NCBI RefSeq assembly: GCF_007713465.1
Contig: NZ_VMSG01000007.1
Coordinates: 62,001 to 126,000 of the forward strand
Reading direction: 5' to 3'
DNA from: Pseudomonas sp. H3(2019)
GTDB taxonomy: Bacteria > Pseudomonadota > Gammaproteobacteria > Pseudomonadales > Pseudomonadaceae
Length of the DNA stretch: 64,000 nucleotides
Position numbers and translations under genes: made by a program. Below the pieces are notes generated by a model that was not told the DNA's origin, did no database searches, and worked only from the letters and a program-made list of their open reading frames with translations. Below are positions 48,617 to 58,563 of the stretch, one piece after another (position 1 is the first letter of the stretch; every line of letters begins with the position of its first letter).

Positions 48617-50470
48617 TCAGGCGATAACCACGCCTGAGCTGGCCAAATGATCGAGCCCAACCCCGACCAGCGTCACCGAGTCATTGCCGAAGCTCAACAC
48701 GGTATCGGCGCCAACCGCTTTGGCGTGGTCGCGTACGTCGTAGTTTTGCCCGACACCTTCGACGCCGAGGAACACCAGCTTGTCGCTGGCTTGATAGCCG
48801 AGGATCCGGTCGTTACCGAAGTGGCCGCTGAACAGGAAGGTGTTGTTGCCGCCTCCCGACTCCATCAGGTCGCTTCCGGCACCGCCAACCAGCACGTTAT
48901 TGCCCTTGCCACCGATCAGATGATCATTGCCGTCCAGGCCAAACAGCCAGTCGCCAGCTGCATGCGCCGTGAGGACGTTGTCCGCGGCATCACCTTTCGC
49001 CGATGACGCGTACTGGGTCAGGTTATTGCCGGCCTGCAAGCCTTTGTCGGTGACGCTATGGGTCACGTCATCCTTGAGCAAGCCCCAGAGGAACCCCGGT
49101 TCTTTACTGATGATGCTGCCGATGTCACGGGTGATGCTGATCCCGCCGTTGGCATCGCGCACGTACAAAGTGCCGGCGCCATCGTTGGCAAAATCGAAGT
49201 TTTTCACCGACTGCTGCAAGTCCAGCGTGTTGCTGCCCTTGCCGCCCAGCAGGATGTTGTAGCCACCGGTATCCCTGAAGGTGTCGTTACCGTTGCCGCC
49301 CTCCAGGTAATCATTGCCTTTGCTACCCTGGATCAGGTCGTCGCCGTTACTGCCGATGATGAAGGTGCTGCCCTTGTGGGTTTCGGCGTTGCGATTGAGG
49401 TCCTGAACCCAGGTGTTGCTGCGCGCCGGGTCCGACAGGTTGGCGACAATGATCGTCGAGTCCTTGCTGGTCAGGTCGTAGAACTTCGACTCGAGCACCC
49501 GGGTCATGCCATCGCCGTAACCGGTGGGCAGATGGGAAATCCAGGTCGGGACATTGAGGATCGAAAACGGCAGCACGTTCCATGCCGCCGAGGCGTAATG
49601 GTCGTTGAAGCTGACAATGTTGTTGGTTGCCGAATCCTGATGCGCATCGTGTACGCCGACCGATGCCAGGTTGAACGTTGAACCGTCCAGCGCGCGAAAT
49701 ACCGGATCGTTTTCGTAACCGATGTTGAGCACCTTGTCGGTACTGCTTTGGGTCGGTGACGCGTAGGCGATGTAGTTGGAATCCTTGTAGAAGCCGTTCC
49801 AGTGATCGCCGCTCAGGTCCGCCAGGCTATTGACCGCCAGCCCGCCGAGGCTGTGGCCGCTGACCAGTACGTCCTTGCCGCTCAGGCCATTGGCGGTGGC
49901 AAATGCGGCGACATTCTTGAGCAATGAACCAAAGGCTTCGCCGACGTAGTTCTTGGCGTAGTCCTTGGGACCCAGCGCCGCCATCAGATCGTTGATCACA
50001 TCGCCGATGGAGTCGCTGATCTGTATTTCACGGGGGCCGCTGGTACCGCGAAACGCGATGCCGATTTCCGTGAGATGCCCTTGAGAATCGTACTTGCCGA
50101 GAATCTCGACCTGAGCGCTGGTGTAACCGGCTTTCTCGCCGAAGAAGGTTCCCCGCACATCGACCTTGCCGCCATAGCCTAACTGGCTGGCGGTGATCGG
50201 GGTCCAACCGGCCTTTTGTACCGCGTCCAGCGCAGCTTTTTCCGAATCGGGATTCCAGGGAACGCCGGGGATCACCCCTTGCGAGTCGGTGCCGCCGATC
50301 AGCGCAGTGACCAGCGTCGCCGGCAGACCGAGGCCGAAACCATTGTGCTGATAACCCGTGGCAAAGCCGTTGTCGAGGTTGTGATAGGAATACAGCGTGA
50401 TCGCCAGCGCATCGGAAAATAGCGCTTTGGATTCGGCTGAATTGCGGTTTTTGTAGTCATAAACACCCAT
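48617..50470 (-). CDS. lipA2: RTX triacylglycerol lipase (last gene of the exoenzyme operon)
   Basis: A 617-residue type I-secreted lipase. There is no signal peptide. The nucleophile elbow is DVLVSGHSLGGLA. Glycine-rich calcium-binding repeats follow: SNGDDLIQGSKGNDYLEGGN, GLDGNDHLIGGKGNNVLVGG. The C-terminus (DSVTLVGVGLDHLASSGVVI-A) is the export signal read by the AprDEF pump. It is a tandem copy of the upstream gene but longer, with an insertion after residue 60. The symbol follows the aprX-lipA2 operon order in fluorescent pseudomonads. Confidence 0.93.
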   Translation of the reverse strand: MGVYDYKNRNSAESKALFSDALAITLYSYHNLDNGFATGYQHNGFGLGLPATLVTALIGGTDSQGVIPGVPWNPDSEKAALDAVQKAGWTPITASQLGYGGKVDVRGTFFGEKAGYTSAQVEILGKYDSQGHLTEIGIAFRGTSGPREIQISDSIGDVINDLMAALGPKDYAKNYVGEAFGSLLKNVAAFATANGLSGKDVLVSGHSLGGLAVNSLADLSGDHWNGFYKDSNYIAYASPTQSSTDKVLNIGYENDPVFRALDGSTFNLASVGVHDAHQDSATNNIVSFNDHYASAAWNVLPFSILNVPTWISHLPTGYGDGMTRVLESKFYDLTSKDSTIIVANLSDPARSNTWVQDLNRNAETHKGSTFIIGSNGDDLIQGSKGNDYLEGGNGNDTFRDTGGYNILLGGKGSNTLDLQQSVKNFDFANDGAGTLYVRDANGGISITRDIGSIISKEPGFLWGLLKDDVTHSVTDKGLQAGNNLTQYASSAKGDAADNVLTAHAAGDWLFGLDGNDHLIGGKGNNVLVGGAGSDLMESGGGNNTFLFSGHFGNDRILGYQASDKLVFLGVEGVGQNYDVRDHAKAVGADTVLSFGNDSVTLVGVGLDHLASSGVVIA

Positions 50471-50576
50471 GGTATTGCCTCTCTTTTGTTGAAATTGTTA
50501 GAGATAGCTCACGCAGCTGGAACGCCCCGCAGCACGGGACGTTCCGGCGTATTAGTGCAATGCCTTGTGCTGCGGT

Positions 50577-52271
50577 TTAAGCGAAGACGATCCCCGCGCC
50601 AGACAGGTTGTCGAGGCCGACACCGACCAGTGTCACCGCGTAATCGCCGACCTTGAGCAGCGTGTCGTTACCCGATTGCGAAACGTGCTGGCTGTAGTCA
50701 TAGCCCTGCCCCGCGCCTTGAACGCCCATGAACACCAGCTTGTCGCTGCCCTGGTAACCATTGATGGCGTCGAAACCGAACGCACCGCTGAACAGGAAAG
50801 TGTTGTGGCCGCCGGAGGCATACATGACGTCATTGCCCTCGCCGCCGACGAACGTCACCTGGCTCTTGTCGCTGCGCAGCACGTCGTTGCCCGACAACCC
50901 GAACAGCCAGTCACCATCGGCGCTCGCCACCAGCGAATTGCCGTAGGCATCGCCATTGAGCGAGTGGTTGTAGTGGGTCAGCTCGGTGCCGGCCAACAAG
51001 CCTTTGGCGCTGACGTTGTAGGTAACGTCCTTGTTCAGCAGGCCCCACATGGCCCCCGATTCCTTGCTGACCAGCGCGCCGATATCGCGGGTCATGCTGA
51101 TGCCGCCGTAGCTGTCGCGCACATACAACGTGCCGTCACCATCGTTGGCAAAGGTGAAGTTCTTCAGCGGCTGTTGCAGGTCGAAAACGTTCTGCCCTTT
51201 GCCGCCGAGCAGGATGTTGTAGCCACCCGCGTCCCTGAAGGTGTCATTGCCGTCGCGGCCTTCAAGGAAATCATTGCCCGCGCCGCCGCGCAGCAAATCG
51301 TTGCTGTCGGTGCCGATGATGAAGGTGCTGCCGGTGTGCGTTTCACCACTGCGGCCCAGGTCTTCGATCCAGGTGCTGGCGCGCAACGACTCCGACAAGG
51401 TCGAGACGAGGATCGTCGAGTCCTTGCTGGTGAGGTCGTAGAAGCTTGAACCGATCACCCGGTTCAGGCCGTCGGCATAACCGAGGGAGCTGTGGGCCGC
51501 CCAGTGTTGCGGGTTGGCAATGCTGAACGGGGTCATCTGGGTGGAGACGTAGTGGTCGTTGACGTTGACGATGTTGTTGGTCGCCGAGTCCTGAACCTTG
51601 TCGTGCTTGTACAGCGATGAACTGGTGAAGGTGGTGCCGTCGAGCACACGAAACACCGGGTCGTTTTCGTAGCCGATGTTCAACACATGGGTGCCCGCCG
51701 AACTTTGGGTCGGCGAGGCGAAGGTCATGTAGTTGGCGTCCTTGAAGTAACCGCCCCAGTGGTCGGCACTCAATTCGGCCACGCTGTTGGCGCCCAGACC
51801 GCCCAGACTGTGGCCAGTGATCAGCACGTCCTTGGCGTTCAGGCCCTTGCTGCTGGCGAACGCGGCGACGTCCTTGAGCAAGGTATCGAAGGCGCTTTTG
51901 GCGTAGTTCTTCGCATAATCCGTCGGGCCGACAGCAGCCAGCAGATTGTTCTTCATGTCACCGTAGGTGTCGCTGTAGCCCAGGCCTCCGGTCCCGCGAA
52001 ACGCGATACCGAGGGAGATCAGCTTGCCCGCCGCGTCGTACTTGGCCAGCACCTCGGCTTCGGCGCTGGTGAAACCTTCCTGCTCGCCAAAGAACGTGCC
52101 CTGGGCACCGACCTTGCCCTGATAGCCCAATTGTCCGGCGGTGACCGGCGTCCAGCCGGTGGCCAATGGCTTGCCGGTTGGCGTGTAGGCATACAGCGTC
52201 AATGCAATCGCATCGCTGTACAAGGCCTTGCTGGCCTCGCTGCCGAACTTCCTGTAATCAAAAACACCCAT
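50577..52271 (-). CDS. lipA1: RTX triacylglycerol lipase (first copy)
   Basis: A 564-residue lipase closely similar to the next gene. The active-site serine is in DVLITGHSLGGLGANSVAEL. Repeats include TDSNDLLRGGAGNDFLEGRD and GLSGNDVLRSDKSQVTFVGG, the latter partly decayed. The C-terminus YAVTLVGVGLDNLSGAGIVF-A is the type I export signal. It lies 46 bases after the autotransporter gene. The two lipases probably act on milk or plant lipids in the outside medium. Confidence 0.93.
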   Translation of the reverse strand: MGVFDYRKFGSEASKALYSDAIALTLYAYTPTGKPLATGWTPVTAGQLGYQGKVGAQGTFFGEQEGFTSAEAEVLAKYDAAGKLISLGIAFRGTGGLGYSDTYGDMKNNLLAAVGPTDYAKNYAKSAFDTLLKDVAAFASSKGLNAKDVLITGHSLGGLGANSVAELSADHWGGYFKDANYMTFASPTQSSAGTHVLNIGYENDPVFRVLDGTTFTSSSLYKHDKVQDSATNNIVNVNDHYVSTQMTPFSIANPQHWAAHSSLGYADGLNRVIGSSFYDLTSKDSTILVSTLSESLRASTWIEDLGRSGETHTGSTFIIGTDSNDLLRGGAGNDFLEGRDGNDTFRDAGGYNILLGGKGQNVFDLQQPLKNFTFANDGDGTLYVRDSYGGISMTRDIGALVSKESGAMWGLLNKDVTYNVSAKGLLAGTELTHYNHSLNGDAYGNSLVASADGDWLFGLSGNDVLRSDKSQVTFVGGEGNDVMYASGGHNTFLFSGAFGFDAINGYQGSDKLVFMGVQGAGQGYDYSQHVSQSGNDTLLKVGDYAVTLVGVGLDNLSGAGIVFA

Positions 52272-52317
52272 TTTCTTGCCTCTTGGTTATTGCTGTTACG
52301 TGTTGCGGTTTTTCAAA

Positions 52318-55300
52318 TCAGAACTGCCAGTCGAGGGTCAGCCCGACGCCGTGGATCTTGTCCCGCGAGCCCAGCAGTCCGTTGTAATCCAGGTTCAGCG
52401 TGACATCGCGTGCCAGCGCCAGGCCTGCGCGAACGCCGACCACTGCCGCATTGCGGTCCATGGAAACGCTCTGCACGGCGAACGGCGTACTGCCGGAGGC
52501 AAACGCGAGGTTTTCCTCGGAGTGGATGTTGCTCAGGTTGTGCTGCCAGCCCAGGGTCCCGGACAGGTCGAGTTGCTGATGCTCGGTGAGCGCCAGGCGT
52601 TTGCTCGCTCGCAGGCCCAGCGTGGAAAGCACCGCGTCACGGTTGTCGTCGCCGCCCTTGAGCGCCGCCGCACCGCCCTTCTCGGTGAAACTGTCACTGT
52701 CCAGATGCACGTAGGCCAGATTGGCAAACGGCTCCAGTGCCAACGGTTGCAGGTCCAGGCGATAGGCCGCCTCAGTGAACACTTGCGTGGTGTGCGCATC
52801 GCGCTTGGATTTCTGCTTGGCACTGACGTCGCCGAACTGCAGGTCACGTTTGGCGTCGATGCGGTGCCAACTGTACGCACCGCCGACGCTCAGACGCAGC
52901 GCATCCATTTCATGCCCGGCGTACAGGCCCAAGTGGTAGCTGTCGACCGTGGCAGAAGAATGGGTGCCATCGCCCATGTTCAGCGAACTGTTGCTGTAAC
53001 CGGTGACGAAACCCAGACGCGTGTGGTCGGCAATCAAACCGTCACCCCCGGCCAACAGACCGCTGATGGAGCTGGTGTAGTTGGCGTTGTCATGGCCGCT
53101 GTCGGTCTTGCCCCAGGCGCCCAGCACTTTGACCCAGGCGTTGTTCTCACTGCTGTTCGGCGTTGCGGCGTCGTAGAGACCACCATCGCGCAGGCGCTCA
53201 CCGACGGCATCACGCAGATAGCGCGAGTCGTTGACCAGCAAGGTGCCGATCGCCGGATGAATTTCCCCGGACAAATGCTGGAAGGCTTGCTGCGCGCTCG
53301 CCGCGTTCGGCGACAGCAGCAGGCTTTCATACACGGCGTTGCCCGCGCCCAGTTGCTCGGCGGCGACAGCCACGGAGCGTTGATTCGGGGTTTGCCCGAC
53401 GCTGGCGAAGGAGTTGCTTTTGCGTTCGACCGACAATTGCACGCCGGTCGCCGAGTAATCGAGGCTGCCACCGATAAACGCGTAGTTCGGCAATACCGCG
53501 CCGAACTGGCCCTGGATACCGCCGGCCGCTTGCAGGATGTTGTACTGATGGCCGATCAGGCTGCGCACGTCGCCGGGGCTCAACAACGTCGGGCTGTTTT
53601 CCAGCGAAAGGCTCACTGTCGCGCCCTGGATCGTGGCTGTGCCGCCGGCCACGATGCTGTCGCTGCTGGTGGGGGACAGCTCGACGGCATAGGTCGAACC
53701 GGGTTCGAAGGTCACATCGCCAGCAACGTGCAAGGTGCCGATCGAGTTGCCCGGCGCGACGGTGCCACCGCTTTTCGCGGTCAATGCGCCGACCCGCCCG
53801 GAGCCACCGAGGATGCCGCTGTCATTGACCGTGACCGCCGACAGCAACGAACCGTTGACGGCCAGTCGCCCCTGACTCACCAGGGTTGGCCCGGCATACG
53901 TGTTGCTGCCCGTCATCACCAGCGTGCCGATGCCCTGCTTGGTCAAACCGCCGTGGCCGGAAATGTCGTTGCGCCAGACGTCGAACCCGCAACTGATGTC
54001 GTTACAGATCCGCTGCGTTGGCTTGCCGGCATCGATGACCGCACCAATGCCCGGCAGGTCGGCGACAAACTGGCCGGAGCCATAGGACCCGGTCACCCGG
54101 AATTCCTGCGGAATGTCGGCATCGGCGACGAACATGCCGGGGCCGTCGATGCCCTTGCGCAGGTTGATCATGCCCCAGCCGTACAACGAATCGATGCCCG
54201 GTGCGCCCAGGTCGGTGGCGGTGGTTTTCAGCACCGTGGCGACCTGCGCGCCGGTCATGTACGGGAAGCGCTCCATCAGCACTGCGGTAGCGCCGGCGAC
54301 GTGTGGCGCGGCCATCGAGGTGCCGTTCTTGTTGGCATAGCCCACGGTCAGGTCATCGGCGTTGGTGCCGCCGATCACTGCGCTGTAGATCTTGGTACCC
54401 GGTGCCGACACACAAAAGCCTGCGGTATAACCGCAACGCGACGAGAAGGTGCTGATGATGTAGGGATTGGCGCTAGTGGTGTCCGGGTTCATTTGCAACG
54501 CCGCGACAGTGACCCAGTTCGCGGCAATGTCCGGCACGAAGTAACCCAGGCCGGCAATCGCGTCCGGGTTGTTGAGGTTGTAGTCGTTACCCGCGGCGAA
54601 GATGGTCACGATGCCGCTGCGTGCCGCATCGATGGCGCCCCGATACGCGCCGCCCTGTTTGGTATTGAGCAGCGGCTGGATCTGATCGAACTGCGCCTGG
54701 CCGTCCTGCACGGTGAAATGCGGGAACGCCGGGTCCTTGCCACCCTTTTTTAAGCGATCGGTGATGCCGATGCCCCAGCTGTTGTTGATGATCCGTGCGC
54801 CGCTTTCTCGCAGAGCGTCCCAGCCGGCTTTGTAGACCGCGCCGTCGTTGCCGAGAATGATCCCGTCTTCAGGTCCCGGGTCGCCGTTGTCGGCGCTGAT
54901 GATTTGCGCGTTGAACGCCACGCCGTGCATCGGGCTGCCATCGCGGCTGCCGGCGGCAATCCCGCCAACATGGGTGCCGTGAGACCCCAGCTTGCCGTCG
55001 GAACCTACCGTCGGTGTGCCGTCATACCGAAAGGCATCTCCGGCTTTGACCGGAATGTAGGGATCGGTGTATTCACGGATACCGCTGGTGACCAGCGTCA
55101 CTACTTTGTCCACACCGGAAAACTCCGGGTGCTTGGCGTAGACCGGTTGATCGAAGATGCCCAGTTTGATGCCTTTGCCGGTGTACCCGGCCGCATAGGC
55201 ATCCTGAGCGTTGATCGCGCCCAGCCCCCACTCGGCGTTGAATTCGGGACTGCGCCAGCTGCTCGGATCGCCGAGCTTGCCGCTTTCCACATAGGGCGCG

Positions 55301-55413
55301 GCCTGAGCGACTCCGATCGCCGCCAGATACGCGATAAAGGCTCCACTGAGAGCTTTTGCCTTGCGGCTCATGCCGATTTGCGCAGGCGCGTTGTTGCGAG
55401 ACTTGCCTTCCAT
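52318..55413 (-). CDS. prtB: Subtilase autotransporter, second copy
   Basis: A 1,031-residue type V-secreted serine protease. An extended signal peptide (residues 1-38, KALSGAFIAYLAAIGVAQA) precedes a subtilisin domain: Asp in LGIFDQPVYAKHPEF, His in GSHGTHVGGIAAGS, Ser in NGTSMAAPHVAGATAVL. A short passenger helix region (LVMTGSNTYAGPTLVSQGRL) and a 270-residue beta-barrel ending GVGLTLDWQF follow. The residue after the catalytic Asp is Gln-Pro, not the usual Ser/Thr-Gly. The barrel is closely related to the neighbouring copy. Confidence 0.93.
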   Translation of the reverse strand: MEGKSRNNAPAQIGMSRKAKALSGAFIAYLAAIGVAQAAPYVESGKLGDPSSWRSPEFNAEWGLGAINAQDAYAAGYTGKGIKLGIFDQPVYAKHPEFSGVDKVVTLVTSGIREYTDPYIPVKAGDAFRYDGTPTVGSDGKLGSHGTHVGGIAAGSRDGSPMHGVAFNAQIISADNGDPGPEDGIILGNDGAVYKAGWDALRESGARIINNSWGIGITDRLKKGGKDPAFPHFTVQDGQAQFDQIQPLLNTKQGGAYRGAIDAARSGIVTIFAAGNDYNLNNPDAIAGLGYFVPDIAANWVTVAALQMNPDTTSANPYIISTFSSRCGYTAGFCVSAPGTKIYSAVIGGTNADDLTVGYANKNGTSMAAPHVAGATAVLMERFPYMTGAQVATVLKTTATDLGAPGIDSLYGWGMINLRKGIDGPGMFVADADIPQEFRVTGSYGSGQFVADLPGIGAVIDAGKPTQRICNDISCGFDVWRNDISGHGGLTKQGIGTLVMTGSNTYAGPTLVSQGRLAVNGSLLSAVTVNDSGILGGSGRVGALTAKSGGTVAPGNSIGTLHVAGDVTFEPGSTYAVELSPTSSDSIVAGGTATIQGATVSLSLENSPTLLSPGDVRSLIGHQYNILQAAGGIQGQFGAVLPNYAFIGGSLDYSATGVQLSVERKSNSFASVGQTPNQRSVAVAAEQLGAGNAVYESLLLSPNAASAQQAFQHLSGEIHPAIGTLLVNDSRYLRDAVGERLRDGGLYDAATPNSSENNAWVKVLGAWGKTDSGHDNANYTSSISGLLAGGDGLIADHTRLGFVTGYSNSSLNMGDGTHSSATVDSYHLGLYAGHEMDALRLSVGGAYSWHRIDAKRDLQFGDVSAKQKSKRDAHTTQVFTEAAYRLDLQPLALEPFANLAYVHLDSDSFTEKGGAAALKGGDDNRDAVLSTLGLRASKRLALTEHQQLDLSGTLGWQHNLSNIHSEENLAFASGSTPFAVQSVSMDRNAAVVGVRAGLALARDVTLNLDYNGLLGSRDKIHGVGLTLDWQF

Positions 55414-55486
55414 CCAGGTACCTTCCTTGGTTGTCTTTCTTCTTTTATTACTCGTCCACTTTCGGCGTATTCAAAATCGCCGAAAA

Positions 55487-55512
55487 GATCGCAGGCTCTG
55501 CCAGCTCCTACG
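55487..55512. repeat. Possible degenerate REP unit between the two autotransporters
   Basis: GATCGCAGGCTCTGCCAGCT and CCTACG resemble the GTAGGAGCTGGC repeat family of Pseudomonas read on the other strand. Only one half-site is clear. Confidence 0.45.
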
Positions 55513-55527
55513 CCGTGATCGTTGTGA

Positions 55528-58494
55528 TCAGAACTGCCAATTCAGGCTCAGCCCTACTCCGTGGCTGTTTTCGCCGCTGGCCAGACGGCCGTTGTAATCA
55601 AGGTTCAAACGAACGTCCTTGGCCAATGCCAGCCCTGCCTGAACCCCGATCAGCGCCGCGTTGCGCGCCAGTGGTGCGCTTTCGACGGCGAACGTCGGGC
55701 CGCCGCTGGCAAACGCCAAATGGTCTTCCGATTGGGTCGCGCTCAGGTTGTGCTGCCAGCCGAGGGTGCCGGCCAGGTCGAGCCGTTGCTGACTGGAAAG
55801 GTTGATGGTTTTCAGCGCGCGTACACCCAACGTGCCGAGCACCGCATCCCGCGTGTTGCGGCCACTTTTCAGCGCTGCGGCATCGCCTTTTTCGGTGAAA
55901 CCGTCAGTGTCCAGGTGCACATAGGCGAGGTTGGCGAACGGCTCCAGTGCCACGGGCTGCCGGTCCATCCGGTAGGCGGCTTCGGTGAACACTTGCGTGG
56001 TGTTGGCGTCGACCTTGGCTTTCTGCCTGGCACTGACCTCGCCGTAGTGCAGGTCGCGCTTGATGTCTGCCCGCTGCCAGCTGTAAGACCCGCCGAGACT
56101 CAGGCGCAGTGCGCCCAGTTCGCGTCCGGCGTAAGCGCCCAAGTGGTAACTGTCGACCTGCGCCCGCGAGTGGGTGCCACTGTCCAGGTTCAACGAGCTG
56201 TCGCTATAGCCAGTGACGAATCCCAGACGAGTGTCTTCGTCGAGCACACCGTCGACCCCGGCCAGCAAGCCGCCAATCGAGGTGGTCGAGCCCGCCGTGT
56301 CATTGCGCTCATCGGTCTTGCCCCAGGCGCCCAGCGCCTTGACCCAACCGCTACCGCCAGTTGCCGGATCTGCTTGCAAACGTTCCGTCACCGCATCACG
56401 CAGGTAGCGGCTGTCGTTGATCAACAAGGTGTCGAGCGCCGGATAGATTTCCCCGGACAACTGCTGGAACGCCTGTTGGGCAGACGCTTGCGATGGCGAC
56501 AGCAAGAGGCTTTCGTAAACCGGATTGCCGGCGGCCAATTGCTCGGCGGCAGCGGCCAAGGAACGTTGGTTCGGGGTTTGCCCGACACTGGCAAACGAAG
56601 TACCGTTGCGTTGAATCGCCAGCTGCACGCCAGTCGCCGAGTAGTCGAGACTGCCGCCGATGAACAGGTAGTTCGGCACTACCGCACCGAATTGTCCCTG
56701 AATACCACCTGCCGCTTGCAGGATGCTGTACTGGTGACCCAGCAGGCTTTCGACCTGACTGGCACTTAACAATGTCGGGCTGTTTTCCAGCGCAAGGCTG
56801 ACAGAGGCCCCCGTAACGGTCGCCGTGCCGCTGGCGACAATGCGGTCGCTGCGGGTCGGCGACAGCTCCACCGCATAGGTCGAACCGGGGGCCAGCGTCA
56901 CATTACCGTTGACCTGCAAGGTGCCGATCGAATTACCCGGCGCGACGGTTGCGCCGCGGTTGGCGATCAACCCACCGACTCGCCCGGAACCGCCCAGGGT
57001 GCCGCTGTCATTGACCGTTACCGCCGAGCTCAGCGAACCATTGACCGTCAACAGGCCGCCATTCACCGTGGTCGAACCGCGATAGCTGTTGTTCCCGGCC
57101 AGAATCAACTGGCCCGCGCCGGACTTGATCAGGCTGCCTTCATACAGTCGTGTAGCGGCGGCCGCATCACGTGCCGTGCCCACTGCGTAATCGGTCTTGT
57201 CCTGTTGACTGGCGTTGGCCGCGACACCGTTTTCCCAGCCTTTGTCTTTCAAGGTCTGTTGCCAGGCGCTGTGCTCGGCGGCGTCTTCGCTCTGACGCTG
57301 AATCAGCGCCTTGTCCGAGATGTCGTTGCTCCACACATCACGTTGACCGGCGGCAAGACTGGCGTCGAATGGACCGAGCAATTGCCCCGGCCCTCTCATC
57401 GCCCGCGCAAGGTCGGGCACGCCCCAACCGACCCGAACGGTCGGCGCGTCGGTGATCGAACCGTCAAGCTGGGTCGCGGTCGTCAGCAACACCTGCAAGG
57501 CTTGCTGGTTGTTCATGTACGGGTAGCGTTCCATCACCAGCGCCAAGGCCCCGGTCGCATGGGGCGCCGCCATCGAGGTGCCGTTGTAACTGGCATAACC
57601 GCCACCGACGATGGTGCTGTAGATCTGCGCGCCCGGCGTGCTGATGCACCAGTACTTGGCGATCCCGCACTGGTTGTATTTTTGCTGGTTGTTTTTATCC
57701 AGCGCCGACACCGCCAGCCAGTGGCCTTCCAGGTCCGGCTCGAAATACGGCAGGGCCCCACGCACACTGGCGTTGGCGTACCCGCTGTTGCCGGCGCTGA
57801 ACACGTTGATCACGCCACGCCGCGAAACATCGGCGGCCGCATCGATCCAGGTGTTCTGGTTCCAGTGCTGGGCATAGGCGGCGTGCAGGCTCTCGATCGT
57901 CTTGTAGTCGACATCCTTGGGCTGGCTGCCCCAACTGTTGTTGATCACCCGAACGCCGGCATCGGCCAAGGCGTCATAGGCCGCCTTGAAATAACGCGGA
58001 TCAGGGCCCGGACCAAACAGGAAGCTGTCGTTCTGATTGGTGTTGGCGACGTACACATCGGCGTTGAACGCCACGCCGTGCATGCCGACCCCGTCGCGCG
58101 CGGCGCCCATGGTGCCGGTGACATGGGTGCCGTGGGAGTCGTTGTTGGCGTTGTGAATGCCGCTGACGCTGAAGGGCGTGCCGTTGACGTAGTTGCCGGT
58201 GGCCGTGACTGCGTGAAAGCGTGCGGCTTCGGGATGGTTCGGATCAAAACCCGAGTCCAGCGCGCCGATCTTCACCCCTTTGCCGGTGAATCCTGCGGCA
58301 TAGGCTTCATTCGCCTTCAGGCGATCCAGGCCCCAGTCACTCTGGTACTCGGCGGTGCGCCAACTGGCGGGGTCACCCACTTGCCCCGGATCAAGATAAG
58401 CCGCATGAACTGCAGCAGGCAGCGCGGCGACGAGCAACAACAATGACCCGGTGGTGATCGGCTGGGCACGATTACGACGTACGTCCGTGTTCAT
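55528..58494 (-). CDS. prtA: Subtilase autotransporter, first copy
   Basis: A 988-residue autotransporter protease with a signal peptide (LLLLVAALPAAVHAA). The subtilase triad is VKIGALDSGFDPNHPEA (Asp), DSHGTHVTGTMGA (His) and NGTSMAAPHATGALALV (Ser). A linker with LIKSGAGQLILAGNNSYRG and TTVNGGLLTVNGSLSSAVTV leads to a barrel ending GVGLSLNWQF. It follows aprF by 69 bases and precedes its sister copy. As it exports itself, it does not need the AprDEF pump although it sits in the same operon. Confidence 0.93.
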   Translation of the reverse strand: MNTDVRRNRAQPITTGSLLLLVAALPAAVHAAYLDPGQVGDPASWRTAEYQSDWGLDRLKANEAYAAGFTGKGVKIGALDSGFDPNHPEAARFHAVTATGNYVNGTPFSVSGIHNANNDSHGTHVTGTMGAARDGVGMHGVAFNADVYVANTNQNDSFLFGPGPDPRYFKAAYDALADAGVRVINNSWGSQPKDVDYKTIESLHAAYAQHWNQNTWIDAAADVSRRGVINVFSAGNSGYANASVRGALPYFEPDLEGHWLAVSALDKNNQQKYNQCGIAKYWCISTPGAQIYSTIVGGGYASYNGTSMAAPHATGALALVMERYPYMNNQQALQVLLTTATQLDGSITDAPTVRVGWGVPDLARAMRGPGQLLGPFDASLAAGQRDVWSNDISDKALIQRQSEDAAEHSAWQQTLKDKGWENGVAANASQQDKTDYAVGTARDAAAATRLYEGSLIKSGAGQLILAGNNSYRGSTTVNGGLLTVNGSLSSAVTVNDSGTLGGSGRVGGLIANRGATVAPGNSIGTLQVNGNVTLAPGSTYAVELSPTRSDRIVASGTATVTGASVSLALENSPTLLSASQVESLLGHQYSILQAAGGIQGQFGAVVPNYLFIGGSLDYSATGVQLAIQRNGTSFASVGQTPNQRSLAAAAEQLAAGNPVYESLLLSPSQASAQQAFQQLSGEIYPALDTLLINDSRYLRDAVTERLQADPATGGSGWVKALGAWGKTDERNDTAGSTTSIGGLLAGVDGVLDEDTRLGFVTGYSDSSLNLDSGTHSRAQVDSYHLGAYAGRELGALRLSLGGSYSWQRADIKRDLHYGEVSARQKAKVDANTTQVFTEAAYRMDRQPVALEPFANLAYVHLDTDGFTEKGDAAALKSGRNTRDAVLGTLGVRALKTINLSSQQRLDLAGTLGWQHNLSATQSEDHLAFASGGPTFAVESAPLARNAALIGVQAGLALAKDVRLNLDYNGRLASGENSHGVGLSLNWQF

Positions 58495-58563
58495 AAATAC
58501 TCGCTTTCCTGGCGTTATTGGATTTGTAGTCCCCCTATCGGGGGCGGTGCAGCGGTGTGGCGT

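Noticed and set aside
48900..51350. Regular short repeats in the lipase genes, considered as a CRISPR or tandem-repeat array
   Set aside because: They are the coding sequence of glycine-rich calcium-binding RTX repeats; there are no constant repeat and spacer units.
52276..54753. 825-codon plus-strand frame opposite prtB
   Set aside because: Antisense shadow with no domain; the minus strand encodes a complete protease with barrel.
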